In this document: piece after piece, positions 14,580-26,359 of the stretch
Position numbering within the stretch: the stretch's first letter is position 1
Layout of the letters: each line of letters begins with the position of its first letter
Source of the DNA: Watersipora subatra
Taxonomy: Eukaryota; Bryozoa; Gymnolaemata; Cheilostomatida; Watersiporidae
Reading direction: 5' to 3'
DNA length: 64,000 nucleotides
Assembly (NCBI RefSeq): GCF_963576615.1
Contig: NC_088714.1
Span: forward strand, 4,526,001 to 4,590,000
The notes under the pieces: model-generated
Told to the model about the DNA's origin: nothing
What the model saw: the letters and a program-made list of their open reading frames with translations, nothing else
The model's database searches: none
Program-made: the position numbers and the translations under genes

Positions 14580-14935
14580 ACAGGTAATGAGAGTTGCCTG
14601 CCACTTGCTATTAGTCTGGCACACTGCCAATAGATAATTTGAGTAAGCTTACTAATAAAAGCTACCCCTCTCCATGATGTTATGCCATGACTTTGAGTCA
14701 TGCCATGACTTTGAGTCATGACTGAAAGCAGTAGACTATTTGCTCCCAAATATATGAAGCTCTGTGACTCAGTTAGTAAGGCAGTCGGACGGGTGGACGA
14801 GAGGTTTCGAGATCAAATCTTCCGCTAATAGATTCTTTATTCCAAGATATTAATTAATAGCTATAGTTGGACATATACAATGGCACACTTTGAGAAATAT
14901 AGATTTGCGTGACTACTGACCTCATTTTTGGACAA
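14580..14935 (+). mobile_element. Composite repeat with tRNA-derived SINE
   Basis: The 5' module (GTTGCCTG..., TTGATAATTTGAGTAAGC, TTACTAATAAAAGCTAC) and the downstream tRNA-like head (CTCAGTTAGTAAGGCAGTCG, B-box-like GGTTTCGAGATCAAATC), then the tail TTTATTCCAAGATATTAATT. All three parts recur in the same order at 35.4-35.7 kb. An 18-bp tandem (CATGACTTTGAGTCATGC) sits at 14684-14722. Confidence 0.7.
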
Positions 14936-16829
14936 GTCTGGGCTTGCCTTTTTTGTCTGAGCCTTTTAACCGTAAACTGGTTGTACCGAGTTTAATCTTA
15001 AAACATCGTAACCAAGTCAGATCAACTAAAACAACAAAAACGTCTCAAATGCTAGAAAAGCATCTAAAATTTTAGATAAAATTTTTGGGAGTTTCACATG
15101 GGTTACCCTTTAGCTTGTTCTTTGTCATTGAAGAAACCTCTATTGCTGCCAGCCCGTACTTCTTATCTGCTGTTAGTTTGTCACATATCATTTGCCTAAT
15201 AGCAAAAATATATCGCTCTAAAGCCTGTTTTTAGTTTCTTGTAAACAGCTGGCTGCAAGGCCAGTAACAGGCTGAATACCAAAGGCCAAGATTTGTTTAG
15301 GACTCTGCTTCACATTTCTAAATTTTTTCACCAAAGCGCAAGCATTTTTTTTATTATAATTTACCTTGAGATGACACACCAAACTAGACCCAGCTACTTT
15401 GGAAATTTTTACTACTTTTGAAATATTGACATGGCTAATCAGATACTACCACTTACCCTTCGTCAAGGTTGCTCAAGTATGTTCTTGTGTAGCAACACTT
15501 ATTCAGTATTCCCATCATTATCTCCAATCTAATCAACTGCTGGATTTTTTGCACTGCATCTGACATGATGAATAGTTCTGCTGAAAAAATTTTTATGTCG
15601 TTTTTTTCGCTTCACACATTTTTTGCTTGTTCATATCATTAGTTTATCTTCTAACACTAATGAAATAGTTGTAACTACTAACTTTAAAACAAGATATAGA
15701 TGTGTTGATATAAAACTTTTTTTAAGTAATTGTGAAGCTTGCATACCTATACAAATTTTACTTTTTATCATTCCTAGATCGATGACTCTTTCATAAACTC
15801 ATCTTCTGCACAATTCCATAAATAAACATGATGCGGGAGAAAAATATGTTGCAACAATAATAAAAGAACACAAACCAAAACAGTTGTTTTACACAGGATG
15901 CAAGACATACGTTACCAGCTAAAACTAATGATGTAATTGATTACATATCAGCATCTATCAATACATATCAATAAAATTCTATTAGGATGAAAATCTCAAT
16001 GCAATGTAAAAAATGTCGTTTTAAACTTTTAAAACATCAACTTATATTTGGCATTGCAAAACCTATTGGGTTATTTTGTGCCATTCAGTAGCAACTGGCG
16101 GAATGTAATATCAGGCCTGTATTCCTTGGTTGCAAGTTGGGCTGCAAATGTTAGGCGACTAGTTGTGAACACCTGGAGGTTTGGGGGCGGTGTAAGCCCC
16201 TCAACAGGGTTTTTAAGCACCTGGACCTTTCAAGCATCAACAACCCTCAAAGTACGCATAAAATGGAATCAATTGTAAGCATCAAAATCTACATAAATAT
16301 ATTTCTTATGGCTCATGGTAGGCAAAACTGTTTCTGTATTCAACGAACGATATAAAACTCATGACACTACAGATTTCTGTAAGGGACATTGACAGAACAA
16401 AAGCTATTACTTCTTTATTGCAATAGCTCTTGTTTTGTCAATTTGTCCATAGCAGAAATCTTTCACAACTAATTCTGTATCTATTTCAACATCTTTATAT
16501 ATGTGTAATATTAGAAGATTATTTAGACGAACCTCGTCTAAATTTACACTTCAGACAATTAGAGGAACTGACAGACACCTCTCGCACTGGAGTAAATATA
16601 TATTTTTGCTTTACTTTATTTGGGTGAATGCGATATTTGTTCTTTTTCTTTCTTGCTGTGATGAAGAAAGTGAAAAAAATTGATTCAAATTTACATTGAT
16701 TGCATGCGCTCCCTTTAATTAACGTAAATACTGTAATCACAGACTTCAAGTCAAGTAAAATAATTAAAAGAGAAGATAAATGTTAGAGGCACCAGAGACT
16801 AGTGTCTTTGTTATCTCTGGTGAACCATT
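14936..16829. other. No gene recognised
   Basis: Includes a GC-richer patch at 16110-16260 that probably belongs to an unclassified repeat. Open frames around 16.4-16.75 kb overlap on both strands and lack family similarity. Confidence 0.45.
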
Positions 16830-18852
16830 ATCCTATTACTAATGTTGCTGGGGAACTTATGGAAACACTGTCGATGGGTTCATTTATAGGTGGTTCAGTT
16901 TCTGGTTTTAGTGTGTTCTGACTTTCATTACTTTGTTCTCGACTACCAGTGGCACTCTGTGAAACGGGCTCCCTAATTGTTTGTAAAACATTATTAATTT
17001 TATTTGTCTTTAACCACTTCTGTTTCTCGAGTTCCCAACACCACTGCAGATTTAGGAGGTACCTCTTGATCCCTAACAATTGCTGACTGGTTGATATTTA
17101 GTAGGATTCGCTCTTTTGTAGCATGTCTTTTGTTGTACCAGCCTTTTTACCTAAGTCTTTCATTAGCTTCAAAAATTATTAGACACCTGAAGGCAATGTT
17201 GTGTTCAGTGGGTCTACCAATTAAGCTTATTATCTTTCATTTAATAGTTGTGAAGAGAAGCACTGATTTGAGAACAGGGTATCATGATGCATACACAGAG
17301 CTAAATAAAAGTTGATGTTTTTATTCATATTGCCTTTGATCGTGTAAACTGGCCCATCAGCTCTTCTGTTGCTCTGGGCATGCCTTGGAGTATCTGGAAT
17401 ATGGCGCACATCAAACTCTGTGCACTCCCAAAGTCTGAAGAGTCCTAAAACTTTTCAACGAAAGTAAAACAGTTATAGTGATCTACCGCCAACAGGTATC
17501 ATTTCCGATCCTTGTTAAACAAGTCCATAGCTAATCTCCACCAAGGCATCTGCATGGCAGCTGGATTCTGATCAGTAGTTCTGTTGCTTTAAAATGGAAC
17601 TTTTCACACTGAAGATATCTCCTGACCAGGTTCCATATGCCAACAGTAGCGTCCTGGCAACTAAACTATAATAACTGTTAGTCAACAGATGTTTTTAGTC
17701 TTCCCTTGATCACCTTTATTAATATCTTACAAGTAGCTTAAGTAGAAAAATAAACACTATGTTCATAAAAGTTATCACGCCGTCCATTTGAGTCAGATAT
17801 TCCCTAATTGAGCAGATTGGTTCCATAATTTTAGTGGTCTGTTTAAAAATAGGCCAGTCTTCAATTATAAATTTACTAAATAGTCTTCCAACTTCATCTT
17901 GAACAGAACACTTTCAACTTACTCCACCCTTGCAGTAATGGGAAGCTCATTAAAAAATTTTAAGACAGTGACTCACATGTCATGTTGTCAAGTTTGTAAC
18001 TGACAACCAGAGAATATGACAGTTTATCAGCTAGATGCAACTTACGGACAAAAGTGATTACCATTTGGTATGCAAAGAAATTGCCTTAAGGTGAAATTGC
18101 CAAACTTAAATTGAAAACCAAAATAGCTCCTTACTCTCTAACACAGCCAACAAGGATTTTTAGTCCTTTCCAATGAAGAATATTTCACTGATAATTTTTT
18201 TGGTGTCTGATATGAAGAAAACTTATTACTAGTCTAACAGGTTGCCATTACCTCCTTTTTAGTCTGCACGCTCCTCTTTTCCGTCGCAGACGCAGCAGAC
18301 AAAGCATATTCAATAGGTTGTCAATCAACTTATTGAATATATATGAGAACATCATTCATCTAGTAGATTACTCCCTTCAAGTCTTATATTCGGCATTTCT
18401 TTTAGGTAAGTTTTGAAGCATAGCTAATTCCAAATAGGAAAAACTTGAAAAATAATCTTTGGAAAGGATAGAACAAAGTCTGCTTATCTGACTGCTCCTC
18501 AAGTCTCAGCAGCCAATAACCACAATTGGAATCTAAATACTAAAAACATTAAAAAGACCTAGTGCACTTAATGTTTCTCCTGAGTTTGATGTTAAGTATG
18601 TTGCTCAAATTGATGTATTCAATGCAAACTTGCAGGTTACCATCTTTCTTGGTACAACTATGCACAGCGCGCACCAAGAAGTAGGGGCTTTAATGCTTGC
18701 AAATATCCTAAATTGTTTCATCCTCTTTAATTCTTCCAATAAAGATTGCTTCCTAGCAACTTCTATCCCGCGTGGTACACTCTGCACACATGACTCAGCA
18801 CCCTCAGTAAAAGCAATTTTTACTTCAGAATCAATGGCCTCAAGACCATCAA

Positions 18853-18930
18853 ATATGTGTGCATACCAGTCACATGTGAAATCCAGTCACATGTGTGCAT
18901 ACCAGGCACATGTGGCATCCAGTCACCACT
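18853..18930 (+). repeat. Short tandem repeat built on CCAGTCACATGTG
   Basis: TGTGCATACCAGTCACATGTG and a variant with CCAGGCACATGTGGC, a roughly 40-bp unit in about two copies, inserted in the reverse-transcriptase region of the older gypsy relic. Confidence 0.65.
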
Positions 18931-19648
18931 AGGCTCTTTCACAACTTCCTCAATGATGTCTACTAGCCCTAGCTTGAATATGGCTGGCTTTCCTGGAAGA
19001 AGGTTTATTAATCCATTCACTAAGTATACTGTTTTCTTGACGTAAAACTTGAAAAGATAAGGTTACCACATATTTCTCTGACACCCTTAATGTATGGTTT
19101 CCAGCTTTTCAAAGATAGGTATATTGTAATGTTTAAGTGCTTTGCCATCCTGTGAGAGAGTACAGTCACAACAACCCGTGTGTCAGTTTCAAAAGTTATG
19201 GGGTAAGAGTTGGCATTTGCTTTAGGGCTCACGCTTTTGTTGTTTCAGTCCTAAAATCCACTCTTCCACCATTTAGTCATTCAAAATCAGAACCTATATA
19301 CGACTCATTTAGATATTTTACGTCATCTGAAAATTTTTGGAGGTGTTGACTTGCTTATTTTGCTTTTACATTTGTTTGGCATTTTCCAATAACCTTTCTC
19401 TCCGCATTCATAGCAAACTAAGCCCTTAGCTGAGCAATCATCTTTAGCATGTCTTGATATGTTACAGAACCAGCTCGCGCATTTTTTAGCACCCTGCAGT
19501 TTTCCTTAAAAACTGCCTAGCCTCTGGTGTGGAAGACACCAGCCAACTTGGCAGCTTATAAATGATGTGATGTATATTACTTTGCCTGATGAATGCAGAT
19601 AAGCAGATCCAAATCGTCAATATCAATCAGCTGCTTCCGCAATATATA

Positions 19649-20048
19649 CCATACTTTTCAGACTATTAGCTGCTACTCTCTTCAGTTGATTTGAGCAATG
19701 CGGCTTATATAAGGATGCGGCTATTTTGTGGCTTTTTCTTTTACCGCTAGGGTGCATTAACCAGATTCTCCGGTCACTGCACCTTTAGCGGTGAAGGAAA
19801 AAACTAAACAATGCCTAACGGTTTTGTTTCGTTAGGCACTAAGTTAAAAAGCGTCGGTTAATACGAAACAGTGCTGTTAGGCACGGTTCTGTTTTAAACA
19901 GCAAAGTTGCTGCCGTGTTAAAAAGCACTGCTTTGAGTTGTGCGGCCTATACAAAGGCGCGGTCTATGTATTGTTTTATTATCGTTTTTTGGAAAATGAA
20001 GCAGATGTGGCTTATATAAGGGTGCGGTTTATAGTCCGAAAAGTACGG
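19649..20048. mobile_element. 400-bp inverted-repeat (MITE-like) element inserted in gypsy gag
   Basis: The ends are CCATACTTTTCAGACTATTA and, on the opposite strand, CCGTACTTTTCGGACTATAA. The inverted similarity continues into a TTATATAAG motif near both ends. TA dinucleotides flank both sides (19647-19648, 20049-20050). It carries no open frame for a transposase. The gag relic is readable on both sides (GVCD before, LRKQLIDIDDLD after), so the insertion split a pre-existing gag. A second copy lies near 34.6 kb. Confidence 0.85.
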
Positions 20049-20796
20049 TAGTCACATACACCAACTACCCGCATTGTTCAATAGTGACATTTATCAACTT
20101 GTGACTGCTTACCAGTGATAAACTGATGTATGGAATAATCATTCTGTTTCATACTATTAAATTTGACCTTCTCATATATTGCATTTTTAACTGGTTCAAA
20201 GTCTCTGTCAACAAGGAACACAACATTTTGTAAGGTTCAAGTTTGCCTATCATTCGTAGGGTAGAGGATGAACTGATTATAGATAGTAACACTGCCAGAG
20301 TCAACAAACAGGAGAAAAATTGCAATCTGCTCTTCTGACTACATGTCACTATATTTTTAAGCAATTTTAATAGTCTCAAATTGAGCCTTGAAAGTTTTTC
20401 AACTAACCGACAGATTCACAACTTTGAAGTCTACCCTGCGTGAAAAGCAATAATCTTTCAATTCCTCTATGAAGTGATATTTGAGTAATTTGACTAGTTA
20501 ATTACGTATAGAAAGTTGACTCTTAATGACGGCTAATAGTCTACTAAGCTGTGAGATTTGTCCAAATCTTTGTACTTCGATTTTGTAGTGGATTAAATTT
20601 GTACTGCAATGGTAAAGATAAGTTACTCTTCGTCTCTTTCTCACTCTCTCTTTTCTAACACTATGCGATATCACAAGCAAGTATAACTTTTAGATTACTC
20701 TGTAGCTTTGTTGAGTTTATGACTTTCTATTGGCTCAGGTATGGCTTGAATGCCACTGGCATGACAACTGGATATTAACCTCTTAGATTACTCCAA

Positions 20797-21850
20797 GAGA
20801 TTTAGGGAACATTACATGGATGGCATCAGGGTACTGTCAAGACTACCTGTAGAGCAAGAGATACGGTGTGGCGGCCAGGTATTAATCAGGGCATCCGAGT
20901 TCTAGTAGATAATTATGATGCATGAACATGTATATGCTACCAGTGAATGGACTATCTGATGTTGGTCAACAGAGAGTTGCCAGAATTCCCTTGAGAAATG
21001 GTAGGCGCTGACTTGTTTGAGTGAGTATGGCACACAATGTTTATTGATTATTTTTTACATGGGTATAGGTCATCCAGATCGCTAATCAAACATGGTCTTT
21101 ATTGGTGAATAAGATTGTTCCTATTTTTGTTAGATAATGGTCGCTGCTATGTGTCATGAGAGTGGAAAGAGCTTATGAATCAGATCAAGCATGTAACTAG
21201 TAGCCCCTACCATCACCAGAGTGACGGAGATGACTGAGAGGGTGATAGAGATAGTGAAATCTATGTAGAAAAAAGAGTAAAATAAACAGAGAGCCTGTTG
21301 TCATACAAGACAACCTCAATGAAAAGTCCATACCGGCCTGATAAGCTGATGTTCTGGCAAAAGTTGAGGTATGGCTTGCCGTGTGTAGACATGAGTGTTG
21401 GGGACTCTGTAAAGTTTTACTGCCCTGACACGCGGTTAAGTTGAGACAGAAGAAGAATTTTGATAGAGACTTTAGGCCTAAAGGGTTGGAACCTCTAACT
21501 GACTGATATGAGATGTGAGTCAAATTAGATCATTAAGACCAAGGGGACAAGGAGTTGTCTGGTATGAGGCCAAACAAACAAGTAGTTTTTGGGTAGAGAT
21601 TAATGGTAGATTGTTGAAGAGGTCGAGGGTCCATTTGAATATAAGAGTGGTTCTAATATACTGATGGTGATACCGGGGTTATTAATAGTGATAGAGCAGG
21701 TGTTGAGGCTGATAGTGCCTATGCCAGTATTGTTGGAAGTACTGATGTGATTTGGCATAGTAAGCGAGGTAGAGTTGTCCAAGCGCTCAACTGTAACTAT
21801 TACTAGTACTAATTTGTGTGTCGAATCATTATGACCGTGGCTCTCGTCTG
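20797..21850 (+). pseudogene. Integrase relic of another Ty3/gypsy element
   Basis: Plus strand, several frames. HQGTVKTTCRARDTVWRPGI (zinc-binding region), MLVNRE and MVGADLFE (start of the catalytic core), VIQIANQT, HVTSSPYHHQSNGE (region of the catalytic Glu), then LRQKKNFDR and a C-terminal FWVEINGRLL. Many stops. The orientation is opposite to the neighbouring elements. The younger gypsy element inserted at its 3' edge (21861/21862). Confidence 0.8.
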
Positions 21851-21861
21851 ATAGTGGACCC

Positions 21862-22066
21862 TGTAGTAAGATTGATTTAGCACGGCCACTAGACTAGATG
21901 CGCTTGATATATTTTCTTATTCAGTCATTAACAATCTCGTGTTGTTCTGCCCGGAAGCAAGAGTGAATGTTATATTTTTCCACAAAACCTAATATATAAT
22001 CCTACTGCGATAATTCGAATACAATACAGGTGTATATGTGAACGAGGGAAGACAACTACTACAACA
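21862..22066 (-). repeat. 3' LTR of the gypsy element
   Basis: 205 bp, same length as its partner. The outer edge abuts GACCC at 21857-21861. The inner edge abuts a polypurine tract. Confidence 0.95.
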
Positions 22067-22076
22067 TCTCCCTTAA
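22067..22076 (-). other. Polypurine tract
   Basis: AAGGGAGA on the minus strand lies immediately before the 3' LTR, the expected site for plus-strand priming. Confidence 0.75.
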
Positions 22077-22235
22077 TACAAAATAAGAAGTGGGTAAGGC
22101 ATATGTGGATTGGGCATACAGAAAGAAGGCATTAAAAACTATGCCGAACGAAGCAAACATATAAGCCGTAAACTGAGAATAACAAGAGTGAGTATAATAT
22201 GTACAAGACCTAGCAACGAATAAATTATCGGCTGC

Positions 22236-23450
22236 TTACAGATCCATGCGCTTTACGGGTCTACGTATGCAAGTGCTGCGGCGTAATACTGGTGGCTGAT
22301 TGTCAGAAATTGACATAGGTTGTCGTACTGCTGCAGTGTTGGATCCGGCCTCACGCTCGACTAGTGGGAGAGTGCTCGGTTCGACAGTGTCCTGATTGTT
22401 CGGTGACAATCGGCAAAGAGCTTGACGGTTGCGACGTACGCTGCCGTTCGGAGTGTGTACTTCATGCGAGCGTCCTGGAAAGTTTTTTGTAACAACGCCT
22501 TCTCTGTCGAGATCCCTAATGTACACGTCATCATCTCGCGATAGCGGAGATAACTCTTTCGCTCTGTGGCGGCTGTCAAAGTTTCTCTTCATGCAGGATT
22601 TGTAGTCCTGCTCTTTCGACCTGACTATCTCCATGTCAGGAGGATTCGGTAAAAGTGTCTTCGGATCAACGGGTAGGTCCAATCTTAAACGGCGTCCCAT
22701 AAGTAGTTCGGCAAGAAAATAACCGTTCTGTATGGGCGTGTTACTATACGCTAGTAGCGCTCTATACGGGACAGATGATTTGTGTAGCAGATTCTGAATT
22801 GTGCGCACGGCACGCTTTGCTTCTCCATTAGCTTGTGGAATTCCCGGTGAGCTGGTTATGCTGACAAAATTGTATTCTTCAGCAAACTTCTTGAACTGTT
22901 GGCTAGCGTACTGCGGGCCATTGTCAGATATGACAGACTGTGGAATACCGTGACGAGCGAATACGAACTTCAGTGCGTTGATCACGGAGTCGCTATCGGT
23001 TCGATCCAGCTTTAACACTTCTATGTACCTATAATAATAGTCTATAACTATTACATAATCTTTGCTTTGCCAATGAAACATGTCGGTGGCTACACGCTGC
23101 CATGGGCGGTCGGGGAAGATTGACGGTTGCAACAGTTCAGTCTTTTTGCTAGAGTATGTTTGGCATGTTCTACATGACTTTATCATTTCGAAAATCTCGG
23201 AAGAAATGCCTGGCCACCAGACTGACTGGCGGGCTCTCTCTTTGCATTTTGTGATGCCCTGATGGCCACAATGCAATCTAGAAAGAATGTCTGCGCGCAT
23301 CGGAAGAGGTATTACCAAACGGTCCATATACATGAGAACATTGTCCACTAGACTCAGATCTCCTTGAACTTGCCAATATGGCTTCAGGTGCGTCTGCAAG
23401 TCTGATAAGTAAAATGGCCAACCATGTCGCGCGTATTGCCTGATTTGCCT
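22236..23450 (-). pseudogene. pol: integrase
   Basis: 387 codons open from an internal Met (23399). Zinc-binding HHCC: HCGHQG and SCRTC flanking ARQSVWWPGI. Catalytic triad: TDMFHW (D), ISDNGPQYAS (D), PQANGEAKRAV (E). The C-terminal part includes RHRAKELSPLSRDDDVYIRD and ends RRPVKRMDL. This is the longest intact piece of the element and could fold as a domain, but it lacks an intact upstream frame. Confidence 0.92.
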
Positions 23451-23453
23451 TCA

Positions 23454-24059
23454 CGTTGTATCCTCCAGTTGTGCGTGTTTAATCTCATTAAGCCTGCGGT
23501 CCGTCGCTGGTAGTTGCAATAGAGACGATATAGTGTACACCTCAATTTCATCAGCGAGCTTCTTGTCCTCGACGTCTGGTCTACCTACTGGTCGGCGTGA
23601 AAGCAGATCTGCCACATAATTCGACTTTCCCGGTACGTGTTTAGTCACAAAAGTGTACTTCATTGCACATAACCTTTGTCTTTGAATGCGAATCGTAAGA
23701 TCGTTTACCGCCTTCTAATTAAATATGGACCCTAGCGGCTTGTGATCACTTTCAACTGTCACGTCCTGATGGCCAAGAATGTACCTATCAAACTTAGCAC
23801 ATGACCACGCTATACCTAGTGCCTCTTTCTCTATAGGTGACCAACGCTGTTCGGTTTTGGTTAGAGATCGGGATTTACATGCTACTAGCCTTCGGGAGCT
23901 ATCGGATTGCACTTGTAGCAAGACTGCTCCTAAACCCTGATTGGAAGCGTCACACATGATGATTATTGGTTTGTCGATGCTGTACCATGCTAAACCCGGA
24001 GCCTTCGACAATTCACACTTAATGTCAGACACGGCTTGCTTTTGGGCAACATCCCAGAC
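23454..24059 (-). pseudogene. pol: RNase H and connection region
   Basis: In frame with the reverse transcriptase. IIIMCDASNQGLGAVLLQ carries the first catalytic Asp, EKEALGIAWSCAKF the Glu, and VESDHKPLGSIFN another Asp. TAG at 23717-23715 interrupts it. The frame then resumes with VTKHVPGKSNYVADLLSRRP, the typical end of gypsy RNase H. A TGA at 23453-23451 separates it from integrase. Confidence 0.9.
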
Positions 24060-25090
24060 CTAATGTGGCGACTTAAGGACAGCACGAAGTGGTATCGTCA
24101 ATTCAGTGATTCGTGGCGAGAATTTTCCCAACTGATTCACGGTACTTAGGAGTGATTGTAGTTCAGTTATATTTGTCGGGTCAGCGAGATTTTGAATATC
24201 TCTGATACGATCGGGATCGGGTCTCACGCCTTCTGCCTCTACCAAATGACCTAAAAATTTTGTGGAGCGTTGGCTGAAGCAACATTTCTTCGCATTAAGT
24301 GTCATGCCGGCTGCCCTCAGGCGTTGGAGCACTTTGCGGACACGGTCATCATGCTCCTGTTCGCTGACAGAGCTGTATACTAATAAGTCGTCCATGTGAC
24401 AGACGACACTGTCAAGACCTTCGAGAATGTTATATATACACCATTGAAAGGTGTCGCCGGTGCTGACTAGTTCGAGAGGAACCCTATTGTGGCAATAACG
24501 TCCAAAAGGAGTCACGAATGTTGTGAGTAGCCGGAATTCGTCAGATAGCGGAATTTGATAATAGCCCGAGTTTGCATCAAGCTTGCTCATAAACTTTGCA
24601 CCTGATATCTTAGCAAGCGAGCTACCGACTGACGTAGTTGGATATGTGTCACGCCGTATGGCCTTGTTCAAATTTGTAAGGTCGGCACAAATTCGGATCT
24701 GATTTTGGCCTGCCTTCGGAACCTGGACCATGCCCGCACACCAGTCTGTAGGTACGGTCACCTTTGAAATGACCTCCTTTCGTTCCATATCGTCCAGCTG
24801 CTTCTTTACGATCCGCAAACGGGGCATCGATACTGTGTACGGGATATGCAATGCTACTGGTTTCGCATCGTCTCGTATCTGTATCGTAAATGGATCTGCG
24901 AGCTTGCTTAAACCACAAAAAACTTCAGAGTATTCAGATTTAAAATCATGTTTCCCTACAACATCACCAGAAACAGTGTTAACATTGAATACATGATTTA
25001 CATCACAAGTAACCAATTCTAAAGAAATACAAGCATCCTTGCTTAACAGGTTAGTGTTCTGATCAGAAAGTATATAAACTTTCTCAACAA
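24060..25090 (-). pseudogene. pol: protease C-terminus and reverse transcriptase
   Basis: The open frame from 25016 encodes a Ty3/gypsy reverse transcriptase. Motifs seen are WCAGMVQVPK, IRICADLTNLN, LDANSGYYQIPL, TFVTPFGRY, and CHMDDLLVYS at the catalytic Asp pair (HMDD in place of the usual YxDD/FxDD). The thumb region follows with KFLGHLVEAEGV. An in-frame TAG (24062-24060) separates it from RNase H. The frame differs from gag, so the upstream protease part cannot be read continuously. Confidence 0.92.
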
Positions 25091-26116
25091 TGTGTCGGTT
25101 GTCATGTTACCTCCGAAAGAATCTGCACTGCATATAGATACAGCAGCACCTGTATCAAGTTTGAACACACTTACGACCTCGAGACAGTTGTTGAAAGTGA
25201 TATTTATTTTTACCGGCCAGCTGCAATTGTCTACTTTGACTGGTTTGACCTCACCTAGGAAATGTGGTGTCGAGATATTTTCAGCTACTTGAACTTCTGA
25301 AACCTTAAATAATTGTCTGCATACCGATTTCCAATGTCCGATCTTCCGGCAGTGGTTACATACAGATTTGATAGCTGGGCATGATGATTTCGGGTGGGAG
25401 CCTTTTCCACACCTGTGACAGGCTTTCGGTTTACTGGCTGGATTAGGGTTATAGCTAGCAGCACCAGTCGTTATGGGCCTACAGTTTTTCCCATGTTTAA
25501 CGCTGTCTACTGACGCCGACGAACCTTCAATGCCAGGTCTCACTACCGTCTGTGCCTGCTTTGCTGATTCATATCTTCTGCAAATGTCTACAGCAGTGTT
25601 GAGAGTCAAATCTAATTCTGATTGTAGTTTGTTGCTCAGCGAATCATCAGTAACGCCAACAACCAATCTATCGCGGATGAGTTCTTCTCTCAATGCACCG
25701 TAGTTGCAATATTCAGCTTGTCTATACAGTTTATTGATAAATACGTCCATGCCATCGTTGCCTTGAGCAAGCTTATTGAATTTCGCGCGTTCTACTATCG
25801 TATTAGTACAAACACCAAAATATATATCGAAAGCATTAATTAGATTGTCGTGTGTATCCTCTGGGATAGCTTTGGCTAAAATGATATCTTCTGCTTGAGG
25901 GCCTAACGTGTAAACAAGGGTGTTAATCTGTTCTCTATCCCTTTGCTCACATAATCTACTTGCCTCCCGATACCTGAGCCATCTGGCTTTTTACCTAGTC
26001 TATTGTCCTGGATCATGTAAGTCAAATTTGTCCGGTGGATTCAGTCTTGGAATTGAGTAATGTTTATGTACCACAGAAGCGGCATCTTCTTCTTCGCTAT
26101 GCTCACTGTCTCCCAT
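25043..26116 (-). pseudogene. gag, nucleocapsid and start of protease (broken)
   Basis: The likely start ATG (26116) is in frame with the long open part beginning 25750. TAG at 26002-26000 and TAA at 25993-25991 interrupt the N-terminal capsid region. The open part encodes a capsid-like helical region (YRQAEYCNYGALREELIRDR) and two zinc knuckles, CHRCGKGSHPKSSC and CNHCRKIGHWKSVC, both CX2CX4HX4C. It then runs into an aspartic protease with LDTGAAVSIC. After this motif the frame shifts: the protease continuation is in the next frame from about 25085. Confidence 0.9.
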
Positions 26117-26131
26117 AACATCATTGAAGAC

Positions 26132-26149
26132 CTCCTCTCGCTGCCACCA
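26132..26149 (-). other. Primer-binding site
   Basis: Directly inside the 5' LTR on the minus strand, the sequence begins TGGTGGCAGCGAGAG. TGG pairs with the CCA end of a tRNA primer. I did not assign the tRNA. Confidence 0.7.
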
Positions 26150-26354
26150 TGTAGTAAGATTGATTTAGCACGGCCACTAGACTAGATGCGCTCGATATAT
26201 TTTCTTATTCAGTCATTAACAATCTCGTGTTGTTCTGCCCGGAAGCAAGAGTGAATGTTATATTTTTCCACATAACCTAATATATAATCCTACTGCAATA
26301 ATGCGGATACAATACGTGTGTATATGTGAACGAGGGAAGACAACTACTACAACA
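26150..26354 (-). repeat. 5' LTR of the gypsy element
   Basis: 205 bp. It differs from the partner LTR by seven substitutions and no indels. The outer edge abuts the GACCC target duplication. Confidence 0.95.
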
Positions 26355-26359
26355 GACCC

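Larger units (their letters stand above)
16830..20440 (-). pseudogene. Older, heavily decayed Ty3/gypsy element (gag to integrase)
   Basis: No long open frame, but minus-strand fragments keep gypsy order. Capsid: EPVKNAIYEKVKFNS near 20150. Zinc knuckle remnants: CYECGEKGYW near 19410. Protease-like: ITFETDTRVVVTVLSHRMAK (19020-19232; DTR where DTG is expected). Reverse transcriptase: VPRGIEVARKQSLLEELKRM and PTSWCALCIVVPRK (18605-18787), LDSNCGYWLLRL near 18520. Integrase core: PWWRLAMDLFNKDRK near 17530. Integrase C-terminus: KGWYNKRHATKERILLNI near 17110. Stops and frame changes throughout. I could not define LTRs. It is much older than the 21.9-26.4 kb element. Confidence 0.8.
21862..26354 (-). 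mobile_element. Complete but inactivated Ty3/gypsy LTR retrotransposon
   Basis: A 4493-bp element on the minus strand. Two 205-bp direct LTRs (21862-22066 and 26150-26354) start TGTAG and end ACAACA, and differ at 7 positions. A perfect 5-bp target duplication, GACCC, lies at 21857-21861 and 26355-26359. The domain order is gag (two CCHC knuckles), aspartic protease, reverse transcriptase, RNase H, integrase, which is the Ty3/gypsy order. There is no room for an env gene between integrase and LTR. Two nonsense codons in gag, a frame change in protease and three nonsense codons in pol show the copy is dead. Confidence 0.95.

Noticed and set aside
16048..16278. 76-codon frame with a Gly- and Trp-rich middle
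   Set aside because: No domain. The GC-richer patch looks like part of a repeat I could not classify.
22361..25703. Additional open frames on both strands within the gypsy element
   Set aside because: Shadows of gag and pol in other frames. None has family motifs.
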